Positions 1 to 12,072 of a DNA stretch of 64,000 nucleotides are shown one piece after another (position 1 is the first letter of the stretch; each line of letters begins with the position of its first letter). Below the pieces are notes generated by a model. The model saw nothing but the letters and a program-made list of their open reading frames with translations, had not been told where the DNA came from and did no database searches. This DNA comes from Pseudo-nitzschia pungens (lineage: Eukaryota > Bacillariophyta > Bacillariophyceae > Bacillariales > Bacillariaceae), in contig CM074763.1 in assembly GCA_037355855.1 (NCBI GenBank), positions 2,356,001-2,420,000 on the forward strand, given 5' to 3'. A program made the translations under genes and the position numbers.

Positions 1-3000
1 GTGGAGCAAAGCCTCCATTGGCATCAAATGCATTAGCAAAATTGGGGGAACTTTGTATCATCAGTATTAGAAGCCTGAGGACAGCTGATGCAGTTGCCTC
101 GTCGTTACATCCTTCCAATAGCGCAGCAAACCAAACAGGAGTGAAGATGCTTCCAAATGCAGCGAGGAAATTTTGAGCTTGCTGGTGTTTTGGATGGACT
201 TCGCCATCTGCTATTCTTCCACCTAGCAGAGCTGTCGAAAAATAAGATTGATTAGGATTTGCAACACCACCAGCATGTGAAGCGACAGGGATCGGCTCTT
301 TACCGCTCTCTCCTTCGCCTTTCTTTTCGCCACTTGCTACTATCTCATTCACTCCGTCAACAATGAGTTCCTCTATCAATCTTAAAAGATATATCCGCGT
401 TACTGCGCCGGGAGGAAGCCGTTGTGCCTCGGGGTCGGTGTCTTGTGCTTTCTGCTTGTCAACTGTATTTGTTTTAGCACTGAATGCTCCAATCGAAACA
501 GTGTACATAGTAGCTTCAGCGATAGCATCAAGGTCGCTGGGAGTTAGCATGAACGTCAATACTCGTCGAAGTAAAGTCTTGCTAGCTTGAAATAGTTGTA
601 TGTCAGGATCGGCACCCACGCAGACCGCGTCTATAAACGGAGCTTCGACATACCACGCTGCAGGTGCGTCGTCAACTTCCAAATCATCTTCTGAGTTCGA
701 CTGCTTCTTCTTTGTCTGAAATGCGATTTCACCTGAGGAGTATAGTTCAGCAGCTTCAATCATCAAATGGAGCGTCCATCGAATTATCCCAACCAAATGC
801 AGACGGCGGGAATTAAAGGCCTTGTGCATTGCTTTTTGACCAACTAGACCATTTACTAATGAAACGAGTCTCAGGGGTACATCAGGACTAGCATTCTTCA
901 AATCCCACACTTGGTGATTAAGCAGGAGCTGTTTCATTGCATCAAGATCTGAGAATACCCAATTGGGAGCGTTGGGAATTTGCGCACTTGAGCCAGCAGG
1001 ACTGTTGCTGTCAGAATGAGGTGGGACGAAGCCGTGCACGGCAAACGCAAATGCTTGCTCGAGGACTTTGATATCAACGAACTTCTTTCCCTGAATTAAA
1101 ATAGCAAGAACCTGGTAGCCACCACCTCCCTGCATCGCCTCCAAGTTTGGAGGATGGCGATCGGTACTTGCTCGGAAAAGTCGTAAAGTAAGAGCCAAAC
1201 TTCGAGCAGATGGCGCAGCATAGACTAGAGGCATCAAGATCTGAGGTCCTCCTGCCCATTGGACGTTGTCTTCGAAGCAACGGGGATTTACAACACCCGC
1301 TTTTCCAAAAAGCGAGGCATCTGTAGAGATGCAATCATTGCAATTATTAATACGTGCAAGATTTACCAATTTTTGGGTCCAATTTCTCTTCCTACCTGAG
1401 GAAGAGTCTTTTGCGTTTCTAGTTGAGTTCTGGTTTGTAGTACCTGCTCGATAAGCAAATACCACACAATCTGGGGGGATAGTACATAGAAGTCCCAGAG
1501 ATCCAAGTGAATCATTGTCGTCGTCATGCGATCCGTTCACTCCCATTTCGCGAGAAACAGTTCCCGCGGCCTCTAGTCTCGCAATGTCTCGTCTACGAAG
1601 AGAGCTTGCTAAACTAAAAGGTTCACCTGTTTCGGATAGCAATGCAAATGCTGCAGTGCCCGTTGCTGATAACGAAAGTCGTTGTGGTCGATCGCCCCAA
1701 AACAGTCCTTCAAAATCTGGACCATATATAAATATAGCAGTCGCATCAAGAGCCATAAGGACTGTGGAGAGCATAAGAGTGGGCCCAAGCTCCCAATTAG
1801 GAATCATCCCGCGCACGATTCCACTTGATGCAATCACAGCATTAGGAGCACCAATCAATACTCGTGCATTTGGCGCGATGTTTATGCTTTCAATTTTCAT
1901 CTCTGATTCAAGGGGCCGTCCATCGATGTACATGGAAACCAATGATTTCCTACCCATCATCGTTCTTTTTGTTGGCGTATAAGTAAGTAGAACATGATGC
2001 CAAACTCCGGGAAGAAGTAGGGACACGGGGAAACATAGTGGTTCGCCTTTGGTAGATGATGAAGACATGACATTAAATCGCTGCGCTAAAACATCGTACC
2101 AAACCGACAGGAAAACTGCACTTTGCGGTGTGTGAGTTCCATCACTTGTTGACACAGTAGGGTTGGATACATCAAACAAATACAAGTTTCCCTCCCGTTT
2201 GTCATCCGAAGGCCTGGAATATTTAAACCACATTGAGAACGAGAATCCTGAAGTTGCCATGGGGGTCCAAATTCGCTCCCCACCGGACGAGCCAGGTGCA
2301 GCTACACCAGCCGAAAGAAAGCCACCAGGTTTCAGTGATGAGAGATCAAGACAATCAACCTCGAGAAAATTTAGTCTTCCAGCTTCTGACGCTTTATAAA
2401 GCCGATCTTCCACCTTCGTCTTATGCAATAGAATTGAAAGCGTGTTGATTGTGTCACCACCCATAGTACAGAATGGAACTCTTTGGCCTCTTTCAGCTAT
2501 GGCACATAAAGATTCAAGCCTCCTGCAGAAGTCGGTCTCTTTCTCTTCAAACGAATCGGAGTCTATGACATCGTTCTTTTTTGTTATCCGTTGCCGAATA
2601 GATGAACTTATAACAGGGAGACGAATTTTTGAATCAGTTCTATCGTCTCTCAGAAGAGGGCCTGCTATTCCACGAATGACGGAAACAAAATCACTGTGTG
2701 ACATGCTGAATGCTGCAATCCGTCTTAGAAGAAGTGTGAACCGCGGATAGAGGTTATGAGAAGTGTCATCAAGAATCGGAGCGAATTCCTTCGGATTGGT
2801 GATGCTCCAGGCCATTCCACATTTGGCGATTTGCGGGAGGGTTGTTCCAACGCGGCTCGGATCACAGAGTCGAATGATTTGATCAAATGCACGCTTCGCA
2901 AGTTTATCCGCCTCTTCGGTTGCTGGTAAAAACAATACCAATCCTAGAACTAGACGGGCTGCATCTGGATTGCGCATCATTTGAGCTTTTGCGCTCTTTT

Positions 3001-6000
3001 CAACATCAAGTTTTGTCAGATTAAATGAGGAATCCATGTGCGACATCGCGAGCTCCAATACTTTAACAGCATTCTCCGATTTTTGCATTACTTTCGTTTG
3101 TGAAATTCCAATTGCAAAATCCAAATAAAATGACTTCAATCGAAGGTAGTATAAATTTGACGTAGAGGGGATTGATAGACCATGTTGTGACGATACGGGA
3201 TCGACCAAAGTATATGTAGGTAATGTGATTGGTATGAGAGCCACAGATTCTGCATCTTTTGTATCGTTGCGTCCCGTAAATCCTATGGATGCATCAATCA
3301 ACGATAACAAATTTCGGAAAAGATCCAGCAAAGTGGATATTTCACTCTTGTCCTCGACATTGTCCGCACATCCTCCTAGTGACAGAACAACATCCAGGAT
3401 TGTCTCGAAACCGTTGGTCAGGCGAAATGCTTCCCTAACTATAGCACTTGACTCTAACGCATACTTTAATGTTGCGCATATCCAAGATATTCTCTGCAGG
3501 ATAACTCCATTCAGTTTGCGCAATGGAACGAATTTCATCTCGTCAACAGAGGCTCTATCAAGTGTCTTTTTTGACAACAGCTGTTTCGCTGCTTCTGGTA
3601 CACCACATATTTTCGAAATCATAGTCGTAAAGTGCTTCACGGCCTTCAGACAGAATTCCATATCTGGGATCAATACATGCAAACTGTCTCGGGATGTGAC
3701 AATCGCTTGGAAAACACTTAGTGCCGCAACTACAGCTTCATCCCCAAGTTCCTTGATACAGGTCATCAATACATAATTGATACCCCTGTCTTCTTTCCCT
3801 GTGCGCACTGCCAATACTGGAGCGCCACGTTTTGCTTGAAACCCCATAACCAACGAGAAAACTCTGAAAATAGCACCGCATACAGAGTCAAAAGGAGTCT
3901 TGACAGGAGGCTCGATAAAGACGTTGCCTTCTTCGTCTTCGAAAGTGGTTAGCCATGACTTCTTATGTGTTGTGAATTGTTTTATCAAGAGTGCTGCTAT
4001 TCTGTCCACCATGCTTGTTATTTTTCCTGATTGTATTATTTGTGGACCAACTTTTCCGTCGAAGCGAAAGATTTTTTCCAGTGATTCATTAACAAGATCT
4101 GTATCAAAAAGCAATCCTTCCAGGACTTTGGCTCGCAACTCTTCGTCTACATTACTCTTCAGCGACTCTTCCAACAAATTGTTGCAAACTCCAACAAATA
4201 CTTCACTCAAAACGCTGAACGGCTGGAGTGCCTTGGATCCTGTGACACCGGTTACCACAAACTCAACTGTTTTCAAAATGAGAATCTTGAGATTTTCTTC
4301 TTCAAACGTCGGAAAAGCCAATATATATAGCGTAAGAAAGTGGCAATGTTCTTCTAGCAAGTCGTAATTTTCGACGTGTTCCGAATACAACTGCAAGACT
4401 GCCAGCAAAAGGTCAGTGGCGACATCGAAAGTTTTTGGCGTGTCGCGTTTCTTCTCGGTCGAAGCAAATCTGGTTTTGTTCGCAACTTGGAGAGAGTAGC
4501 TTGTCAACTCTCGTAGGCATTGTTCATCGTTTGTGATTTCGGGCTTTTTCCCGCCATTTTTTTCTGCATACATTTTGAGCATTGGTACCGACTCATAAGC
4601 TATTTCCTCGAAAATGTTAAAAATTAACATGGTTGCCTGCCTGGAATCCTCAGAGTTATCAGTGTTGGAAGTTTTGCTGTTGTCATCCGTGTCGGCAGAC
4701 TTTTGGCAGGTTGCTAGCATAGGAAGTAGCTCCATTAACTTTTTCCCATGCATCGATTTCGACTCAAGAATTGCCGTTTTCAACACCTGGAAACCATTTG
4801 CCGCTTCAAAATCGTACAAAAGTTCCTGGCAATCGTGACGACAAGAATAAAACACCAAATTGACCACTGTTGTTAAAGAAATTGCCCATAATCCCGCTGC
4901 TTCAGCATCGGAGCCATACAAACTCAAAAGGTTGCTATTATTGTTGCTGTTGCCACCGCCAGCATCGTTGTTGTTTGCTGCAGTCTTCCCACACAATTCC
5001 TTGATATCATCTGTCATGTGAATAATCATCTTTCTATCGTGAAGGAAATACACCAGACTATTTGACAAACAATTCTGCGCAAAAGCTGTAATGACTTGGG
5101 ATGCTGCCTTTGCAACGTGTACCCCCGATCCAGGATAGGATGCTCCCGATAAAGCCAGTAATCCAAACAGATGCGGACGAAGTTGTTCCCCTACCGACGG
5201 ATTTGAGCACAAAGTGCACAGCAATTGGCTGACCTTCGCAGTTGCTCGGCTGGAGATAGGCTTTATCGGATGGTCTATCTTGCCCTGCGCTTCGTTTTCT
5301 TTGTGGGTCTGTGAAGCGTGCTGCAGCTCCAGGACTCTGAGCAATCGCAGACAATGTATCATGTTCGGAGGCAATTCATTTTCTAGACACCTCATGAGGA
5401 ATTTATCCGTCTTTGGTGCTGCCAATAAGACATCCATATCACAATGATCACCACCAGCATCGTTGCTGCTGATGCTACTGTCACCAGAGATTTGTTGAGG
5501 TTCTTCATCAGACCCTCCTAAAAGTGTCAAGAGTTCAGCCTTCCATTCCACGCCAGACTTTCCCTTTGCAGCCATAACTATTCGCTGAACACCACTGCAT
5601 AGATTCCGTGCCGAAAGGGATACTCTACGATCGATTTCGGCATCCTGTTTGCCAATACCTCGAAAAAATCCCCTAGTATTTTTATCACGAGTCGTGGAAA
5701 AAAAGTGTGTGGGCAACAACAACCGAATCGCGAACAACAAACAGTGACAACATCCAATCGATGTGGAAACGGTAACGTTGAATTTTGTGGGATGTATGAA
5801 AACATAAAGAGAAGGTCAAGATTGAGTTGCCTTGTGGTCTAGCATTGCCGCAAACGCTTGAAAGTCTCGGAAGACAAAAAGTGCTACGGTTCAGATCACT
5901 TCATCGGCACTCACCTTGTTTGCGGTTCCACTCCATCGGAAGAAACATTTGCAACAGCACGGGTAGAACCGATTCCACTTAGTTCACCGATTGATGGATT

Positions 6001-6060
6001 GCCGAAAGGCCCCTTCTCCTCTTCCTTGCCGCCCTTGGAGCCAAATATCCATGATCGCAT
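1..6060 (-). CDS. Giant BEACH-family protein, N-terminal part (runs off the window)
   Basis: On the minus strand a frame stays open from 5594 to base 1 with no stop, over 1860 codons. A first exon is proposed at 6060-5915 (begins MRSWIFGSKGGKEEEKG); a GTGAGT donor at 5914 and a CAG acceptor ending at 5595 join it in phase (320-nt intron). Without that exon, translation could start at the ATG at 5575. Most of the product is alpha-helical, armadillo-like sequence. Around residues 1130-1290 there is a concanavalin A-like lectin fold (GFSFSMWFKYSR, LPGVWHHVLLTY, VSMYIDGRPLES), followed by helices of the type found in WDFY3/LvsA proteins. In those proteins the PH-BEACH-WD40 end is C-terminal, so here it would lie outside the window. 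Known relatives act in membrane traffic and autophagy. The family call rests on the lectin fold plus size; the BEACH domain itself is not visible. Confidence 0.78.
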
Positions 6061-6926
6061 GTTAATTTTCGCTGTGCTCCGGAGCTACTTTCCAGGATGA
6101 CAACAACAACAACAACAAATAATGGTAGCTGATCAGTAAATCGAGGAGATTTGTGGTATCGGAAAGAGAGAGAGGTTCGATCGGAGTGGTTGTGAGATGG
6201 AAAGGGTCCAATAGTAACGGTCCTTCACTTTCCGATCGGTACAGAGCATGACATAATCAAATGTCGAACTGTTAGGATGTGAAGTCCATGGATCACGCTA
6301 CCCGTCACGTAGTTTTTGTTCCACTATCTGATCGATCCTTGCAATGCAGGCCGATCGCTATTCGCTATGCCTTTTTTCAAACCTACCTCTGTGCGAGAGT
6401 GTTTACTGTAATAATTTAGCAGTAAGATCGTACTTGTTTATGTACCTGGTACAAGATACGCGTACCCGGTACTGGAGCGTAAGTGTCATGATCCTTGTAA
6501 CCGTTACGTTTCTCGAAAAGTTAAGCTCAAATGGTCACTGAGCTATCCTCAACGCAAGAAAAACAAGAGCTAAGTCATTCTTTTCACGGGACTCCATTTA
6601 GAATTGATTCCCTGATTGACCCCGATCAATCTCGATCAATCAATCTCGCCACCGCCAATCAATCCCATGTCAAAAAAATCGATGTTGGATAGGTTCACAT
6701 CGAAAATCGAAAATCGAAAATCTATCATTAGTTTTTCCTCGCTCTTTTTTCAAGATCTTGCTTGTCCTTCGTATTCGCTAGCGCCGGTCCTTCACCGTAC
6801 CGTACCATAGACAACGGTACAAAAGCAACCGAGCCTAACATACAAAACACTGTTCTGTGTTGTTAACTCATATTCGTATCTTGCATCGGAATCAGGCTTT
6901 TGGCATTAGTCTCTCTGTGGATTACA
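6061..6926. other. Intergenic, divergent promoter region
   Basis: This stretch separates the divergently transcribed BEACH-type gene and NAF1 and must hold both promoters. It has short CAA repeats near 6100, several TCGATCAATC-like motifs at 6620-6660 and GTAC-containing palindromes near 6440-6475. I see no convincing gene. Confidence 0.6.
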
Positions 6927-8867
6927 ATGGGAAAGGATCACCAGAGTAGACGCTCACAAACGAAACGGAGATTTCGGCAAATGGAGGGTAGCCACAACGA
7001 AGAAGAGTTGGAGACAGTTGATGACCTGGCTCATGCGGCTCAATTCGCAATCATTCCGAATCCTGCTTTACCAGCAGCCGCGTGTCTCGGGGAAAGTGTT
7101 GATCCGATGAAGAACCAAGACGATGGAAACGAAATCGAAGTGGACGACGAAGACAGTGAGAGTGAGAGTGATGCCTCCATTGACGATGCTGCGGGTATGG
7201 CCGGTAGTGCTAGAGACGACGATGGCGATAGCGATAGCGATCACGATGAATCGGATCTGGTCGAAGCCATGCGAAGAATGGACGAAGCAACCGCCGCCGA
7301 GGAAGAAGCCCGTTTGACGGTTTTGAATCCACCAAAAACCGAAAACGAAGTGGACGGGTATAAGGTTCCCATTCAAGAGCTAGAATCGCAGTTGCAGATT
7401 CGGTTGACAGTGGACGATGGGATGACAGCAGTAGCATCCTCGAAAAATAATAAGGATATCCCAGCAAATCAACTTTCTTTGGCGGGAAGAATCAAGAATT
7501 ACATGCTCTTGGATCGAACCGTAGTTGTCGAATCCATCTCTTCGGGGTCACAAGGAACGCAACAATCCAAGGGACCGCTGGATGAGGGAAGTTTGTTGGT
7601 AATAAAAAAAGATGCAGTTTCGGATGATCGTGTTGTTTCCGACGATACTGATTCGGGATGCATGATTCCGCTGGGAAGAATCTTTGAAGTTTTTGGACCA
7701 GTGTCACAACCATTGTATACGATTCGATTACCATCTCCACCATCGGCATTGAAAAAAAAACAGAAAGCATCGAACAGCACAACTCCCAAAAACCATTCCA
7801 TTCAACAGAGCAGCAATAGCAGTGGGAAATCGGAGGAAACAGAAGTTGACAAAGAAGTTGGCATTCCCGCCGTTGATTCGAACCAAAACGCTACAAAAGC
7901 GAATGAGAAAAATGAGGAATCATGGGAAGGAAATTCATCTTCTGATGTCCTGAGCAAGCCGGAATCTTCAGACAATGCGAACGGTGCGATTGCTATGAAC
8001 CAATCACCATCTTCGCTTACCGAGCTTGATCCTGTCGGAAAGAAGAAAGGAAGTGATTGTGAGAACCGAGATATTTCGCAGCAAAAAATATCCGAAAAAA
8101 CGGAACAAATTGAAGATGAGAAAAGATCCAGCTGCAATATAGAGAGCGCAGCCCCAAGTGGTATTGATTCACCGCCAGAAAGCTCTGTAGTCGATTTATG
8201 GGCCAAAGATGGTGAATATGCAAAGTTTCTTTCTCAGAACAAGGACATTAAAGTATATTATATACAGGATGAAGCGAAACTCATTGACACGGCGTTTGTG
8301 ATGCGAACAAGTGGAAAGGGATGCGATGCATCAAATATGTACGACGAAGAAATTGTCAATAGCAATGAAGCATATTACAGTGACGATGAAAAAGAACGGG
8401 AGGCTAAGAATAAAAAGAAAGGAACGGGACGGAAGAAGAAGCAGCAACAAAATAACGATCGACAGCGGCAAATTCACCAAAATAATTTCAGAACATTTCA
8501 AAGCAATGCCGCTCCGGGATATCATGGCCAACGACCACCACCGCCACCGCCACCACCGCAGACTCGAGGGTACGGCCAACGTCCTGATAGCCTTCCTCAA
8601 GGATTCCATCAGACGGCACATCAACAGTACCAACAGGCGGGGCGTCAACAACCATACCCCACATATCAGTACCCGCCACAGTCGATGTACCATAGACAGG
8701 CACCAGGAATCCCACCACCGCCGCCGCCGCCTCCTTCGGGATACAACCAACCTTATCAGTACCAAAGAACTCTGCAACCTCCGCCGGGCTCGCAACCAAT
8801 GTCTACGATAGCTCCGCCTCCCCCCCCTCCAAGAAACCCTAACGAACCTCCGGCATACCAATACTAG
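6927..8867 (+). CDS. NAF1: H/ACA snoRNP assembly factor NAF1
   Basis: Single-exon, 646 residues from the first ATG at 6927. NAF1 is the nuclear chaperone that occupies the GAR1 site on dyskerin-type pseudouridine synthase during H/ACA RNP assembly. The Gar1/Naf1 core is recognisable in two pieces: IPLGRIFEVFGPVSQPLY at about residues 245-265, and KVYYIQDEAKLIDTAFV followed by GKGCDASNMYDEE at about 430-475. The YYSDDEKE motif typical of NAF1 follows near residue 482. The N-terminus is acidic (runs of D, E and S); the C-terminus is basic and then rich in Pro, Gln and Tyr with several poly-Pro runs, as in other NAF1 proteins. Odd point: about 150 low-complexity residues interrupt the core domain between the two pieces. 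No intron is needed. Confidence 0.9.
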   Translation: MGKDHQSRRSQTKRRFRQMEGSHNEEELETVDDLAHAAQFAIIPNPALPAAACLGESVDPMKNQDDGNEIEVDDEDSESESDASIDDAAGMAGSARDDDGDSDSDHDESDLVEAMRRMDEATAAEEEARLTVLNPPKTENEVDGYKVPIQELESQLQIRLTVDDGMTAVASSKNNKDIPANQLSLAGRIKNYMLLDRTVVVESISSGSQGTQQSKGPLDEGSLLVIKKDAVSDDRVVSDDTDSGCMIPLGRIFEVFGPVSQPLYTIRLPSPPSALKKKQKASNSTTPKNHSIQQSSNSSGKSEETEVDKEVGIPAVDSNQNATKANEKNEESWEGNSSSDVLSKPESSDNANGAIAMNQSPSSLTELDPVGKKKGSDCENRDISQQKISEKTEQIEDEKRSSCNIESAAPSGIDSPPESSVVDLWAKDGEYAKFLSQNKDIKVYYIQDEAKLIDTAFVMRTSGKGCDASNMYDEEIVNSNEAYYSDDEKEREAKNKKKGTGRKKKQQQNNDRQRQIHQNNFRTFQSNAAPGYHGQRPPPPPPPPQTRGYGQRPDSLPQGFHQTAHQQYQQAGRQQPYPTYQYPPQSMYHRQAPGIPPPPPPPPSGYNQPYQYQRTLQPPPGSQPMSTIAPPPPPPRNPNEPPAYQY

Positions 8868-8944
8868 AACAGCTTCGTGTCAACAAAATAAGTGAGAGAA
8901 GTTAAATTAGGATTATATATTTTTCGTCTTGAATTCTCCATGTA

Positions 8945-10867
8945 TCAAGTCCAAGGCAGAAAATTGACATGCATTATTACCCCCAACAGCATGTACAAGA
9001 TTATGTAGAACATCACTATTCTTGATCTATTTTCCTGTATGATGGAAATATATCCACCACTTTTCATTCTGTTCTCGTTGGATATAGAAGTAGCCTCCTT
9101 TTGACTCCCAGCTGACGGCGATAACAGACAGTGTGCAATAAACCATATAATCGCGGGTGACGTAGAGCAAATCATTCTTGTAGAGATTTGGACATGGGCG
9201 ATGACCAGACCAAGGACAGCCAAAATAGCTAAGATTGCGTAGTGTCCGAGCAAGAATGAATTTTCGAGAAGGTGACTCCTGGAATCGGATGGCGGCTCCG
9301 CGGAGCCTTTTCCCGTAGCGTTGGCGGTGGTTTCGATAGATAAGTCCCCGCCAAATACTGACACAGATTCTGCCAGAGCATGCAGGGGCCATCCAACGAA
9401 AATTAGTTTCGGCGAGGATGGAATTTTGCCCTTGCCATATGTTTTTACCAGAGACCAATGTATCCATCGGCATGCTCCTACTATGCTGAGAGCGAGTACG
9501 GGAGCCGCCAAAAGAAAGTTCGGAATCTGTTTCAATTCGTAGTAACGAAAGAAACCCACATTCCAGTGTTTGTCTTGAACGTAACGATAAAGCGAAAACG
9601 AAGCATTGAGAACTGATGGATTCTCATTACCATAGCTACACCAAGAAGGCCGAACTGCCGCACCTACACAGTGCCTGTGCCAACCCTTCAAGTCGTGATA
9701 TCGAACGGGAAGAGCTACCAACACGGCACCCATAATACTTTGGATACTGATCACTGCAGCTCGAAAAAAATATGATGAATTCGATGCTACAGAATTTGTT
9801 GTAGTGGGGGCGCCGCATCGACGGCCAGCTGGGTTTTTCTGGCGCAGTAGCAATATTATGTGTGCCAATCCATCCTGTAATAACCATAGACAGTGCAATG
9901 AGCCATTGGACCGAGTACATGACCCCAGCATCCAGCAACCAATTCCGATGAACCACAGTAAAATACTTCCCCAGTGTTTGCTCAATTTCATACAAAGATG
10001 CCCCAAAATAGTCGTCGCCGCAAAAAAGGATTCGGAATAATTCGTTGAAAAAAATACCAGCGCTGGATTCCATATGCCGAAGACGAGGCAGACCACAACA
10101 GCGTGAAGGTGGTGGTTTTGGGTTTTCTGTCTTGTTTGCCCTTCTTGCGACCGCTCAGTTTCATTTTCTGTCGAAACAAGGACTGTCAAATGGTACAGTG
10201 CCAGAGTACCCACGGTCAAACACAAAATATTGTTGAAGAAAAGACCGCTGAAAACTACCAGACTTTCAAAAGTTGGCGGTATGAGATGCGTTGGCAAGAT
10301 CCGATACAGAAAAAGCGAAAATTGTTGTAGTATGTGTGGGAATCCGGGAAGAAACGCATGGGCCTCTTCCGAAATATCCCAGGGATTCGATGCTGATGTT
10401 TGCTGTGCTGATGGGTTAAGCGGTGGATCTCTCACAGACGGTCGTACCGCGAGAGTTAAAAATCGCGCTGCATCCCATTTTGTCAGAGGCGATAATATGA
10501 AATTCCAAAATCTCGGCGAGAGCTTAGAAGTTGGAGACATCGGAATGGCACACTCCCCGCCAACATTCTTGATGATGCCATTGTCACAAGATTGACCCCG
10601 TAGGCAGAAACAGTCACCGATATCATTCAATCGCATATCAAATCGCAAGACACCATCACCAGGGTTGTGTTCTGGAATCAAATGACAAGAAATTGCCATT
10701 ACAAATAGAAAGCAAATCCGAAAAAGCAAAATAGCAATCAAAAGATTTGTCTTCGAATACGTGGCATTGCCCTCACCCATCCTAGAGGCAGGAGGAGCCG
10801 ACGTCGCCGCGACCGTCTGTTCTTTGCTTTCGTACAGCCATGGCATAAGAAGCAGTGCGATCTTCAT
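8945..10867 (-). CDS. PIGV: GPI mannosyltransferase 2 (PIG-V)
   Basis: 640 residues from the ATG at 10867; the frame is open further upstream but without an ATG. PIG-V adds the second mannose to the GPI anchor in the ER membrane from dolichol-phosphate mannose. Seen here: a first membrane helix (LLIAILLFRICFLFVMAISC), the WDAARFLTLA motif matching the family's catalytic-loop region, the EEAHAFLPGFP segment, NYSESFFAA, and near the C-terminus YVQDKHWNVGFFRYYELKQ followed by IPNFLLAAP, which is the most diagnostic stretch. About ten hydrophobic segments are present. It is longer than the roughly 500 residues usual in animals because of loop insertions, including one with GDCFCLRGQSC. The gene converges on NAF1, only 77 nt away. 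Confidence 0.88.
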   Translation of the reverse strand: MKIALLLMPWLYESKEQTVAATSAPPASRMGEGNATYSKTNLLIAILLFRICFLFVMAISCHLIPEHNPGDGVLRFDMRLNDIGDCFCLRGQSCDNGIIKNVGGECAIPMSPTSKLSPRFWNFILSPLTKWDAARFLTLAVRPSVRDPPLNPSAQQTSASNPWDISEEAHAFLPGFPHILQQFSLFLYRILPTHLIPPTFESLVVFSGLFFNNILCLTVGTLALYHLTVLVSTENETERSQEGQTRQKTQNHHLHAVVVCLVFGIWNPALVFFSTNYSESFFAATTILGHLCMKLSKHWGSILLWFIGIGCWMLGSCTRSNGSLHCLWLLQDGLAHIILLLRQKNPAGRRCGAPTTTNSVASNSSYFFRAAVISIQSIMGAVLVALPVRYHDLKGWHRHCVGAAVRPSWCSYGNENPSVLNASFSLYRYVQDKHWNVGFFRYYELKQIPNFLLAAPVLALSIVGACRWIHWSLVKTYGKGKIPSSPKLIFVGWPLHALAESVSVFGGDLSIETTANATGKGSAEPPSDSRSHLLENSFLLGHYAILAILAVLGLVIAHVQISTRMICSTSPAIIWFIAHCLLSPSAGSQKEATSISNENRMKSGGYISIIQENRSRIVMFYIILYMLLGVIMHVNFLPWT

Positions 10868-10999
10868 CTTTCCTTGGAGTGAAAGATATTTGATACGGCA
10901 CTGTCGCGGTTGGTGGCAACGATGAATTTGATGAAAGAGTAATGACAATATTCACTGTACCATACCGTGTTGGTATGAATACAATATGCAACTAAAAGT

Positions 11000-11107
11000 A
11001 TGAGTACCAGAAAACACGTACAAATCCTACAGGGGCTCATTCGGCGCGCGCAAAACTCATTTGGTTACAAAAAAGAATGAGTACCAGGGAAACACGTACA
11101 ATCCTAC
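11000..11107. repeat. Imperfect 31-bp direct repeat pair
   Basis: Copies at 11000-11030 and 11077-11107 start ATGAGTACCAG and share AACACGTACAA and ATCCTACA. They differ by a few bases and small indels. They lie about 130-240 bp upstream of the PIG-V start codon. Confidence 0.75.
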
Positions 11108-11390
11108 ATAGCATTCACTCTCACTCAGATGGGTGTGAGCGAGAGACCGGTAGAACGCATCACAAAAATATTTTCAAGTCGAAAACTAAAAACACCGTGT
11201 AAAATCACGTGATAAAATTTGACATCGATTTTTTCTTTAGATGTTATCTGATTTTACTTGACATCGGGTCGGTCAATCTAAAGAGCAGATCCACAGACCG
11301 ACAAGGGTAACAACAATAAACTTGAACTTTGAAAACATGCCTTAGCAGCAACAACAGGGGTACTTCGCCTAGCCAACAAAACAAACAGCA

Positions 11391-12072
11391 ATACTAGTAC
11401 TAGTACTACTAGTACTAGTAGTAGTGAAACAGGGGGGTGTTGGTGCAAGGCTGCCAGGATACTACTACTGGTACTACCTAGAGTACTGCCCTGATAGGCG
11501 CCAGCATGTATTCCAGATGTGATTGTTTGTTTGATATACCAGAGCTCACACTTGTTTAGATGTTCTCATGGAACTAGTAGTATTGTACAAATACATGAAA
11601 TGATGCTAGTAATACTACTACTACTAGTAGTAGTAGTAGTAGTACTAAGATGCATACCACCATTGGTATCACCATGCCCATGTTGGAGTGCTATGCTACA
11701 AGGGAACAAGATGCTGTCACAAATACAGAGCTGAGCTGAGCTGAGCTAACTCCTTTAAATATAGCACTAAATCATGCCCCCACTATTGACTAATACTATT
11801 GTACCTCTAGGGGAGTGTCTTGTAGTATCTGAGCATGTACAATAGCGCTTGAACAGTATCCCCCTGTAGACTCACTGTTTGCCAGCAGTCCGTGGGCTGC
11901 TGTTATTGCTGTTTCTGTTGTCTTATTCATATCTCTTGCTGATGATCAAATATCAAGGCAGTACTACTAATACTACCACTACTACTAGTATTACTACTAC
12001 CACTACTAGTAGTATCACTACTACTACCACTACCACTACTATTACTAATAGTAGTACAACTACTAATAGTAG
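11391..12072. repeat. Clustered ACT/AGT (CTAGTA) trinucleotide repeats
   Basis: Three blocks, at about 11391-11426, 11575-11648 and 11960-12072, consist of interspersed ACT and AGT triplets that switch strand at CTAG. Similar smaller blocks occur at about 22922-22950, 23149-23177, 24847-24862 and 58076-58168. Confidence 0.8.

Noticed and set aside
363..5447. A series of plus-strand open frames of 60-183 codons opposite the BEACH-type gene
   Set aside because: They are antisense shadows of one continuous minus-strand frame that runs off the left edge; their translations are Ser-rich without domains.
11391..12072. CRISPR-like array
   Set aside because: The repeats are triplet microsatellites without unique spacers, and the genome is eukaryotic.
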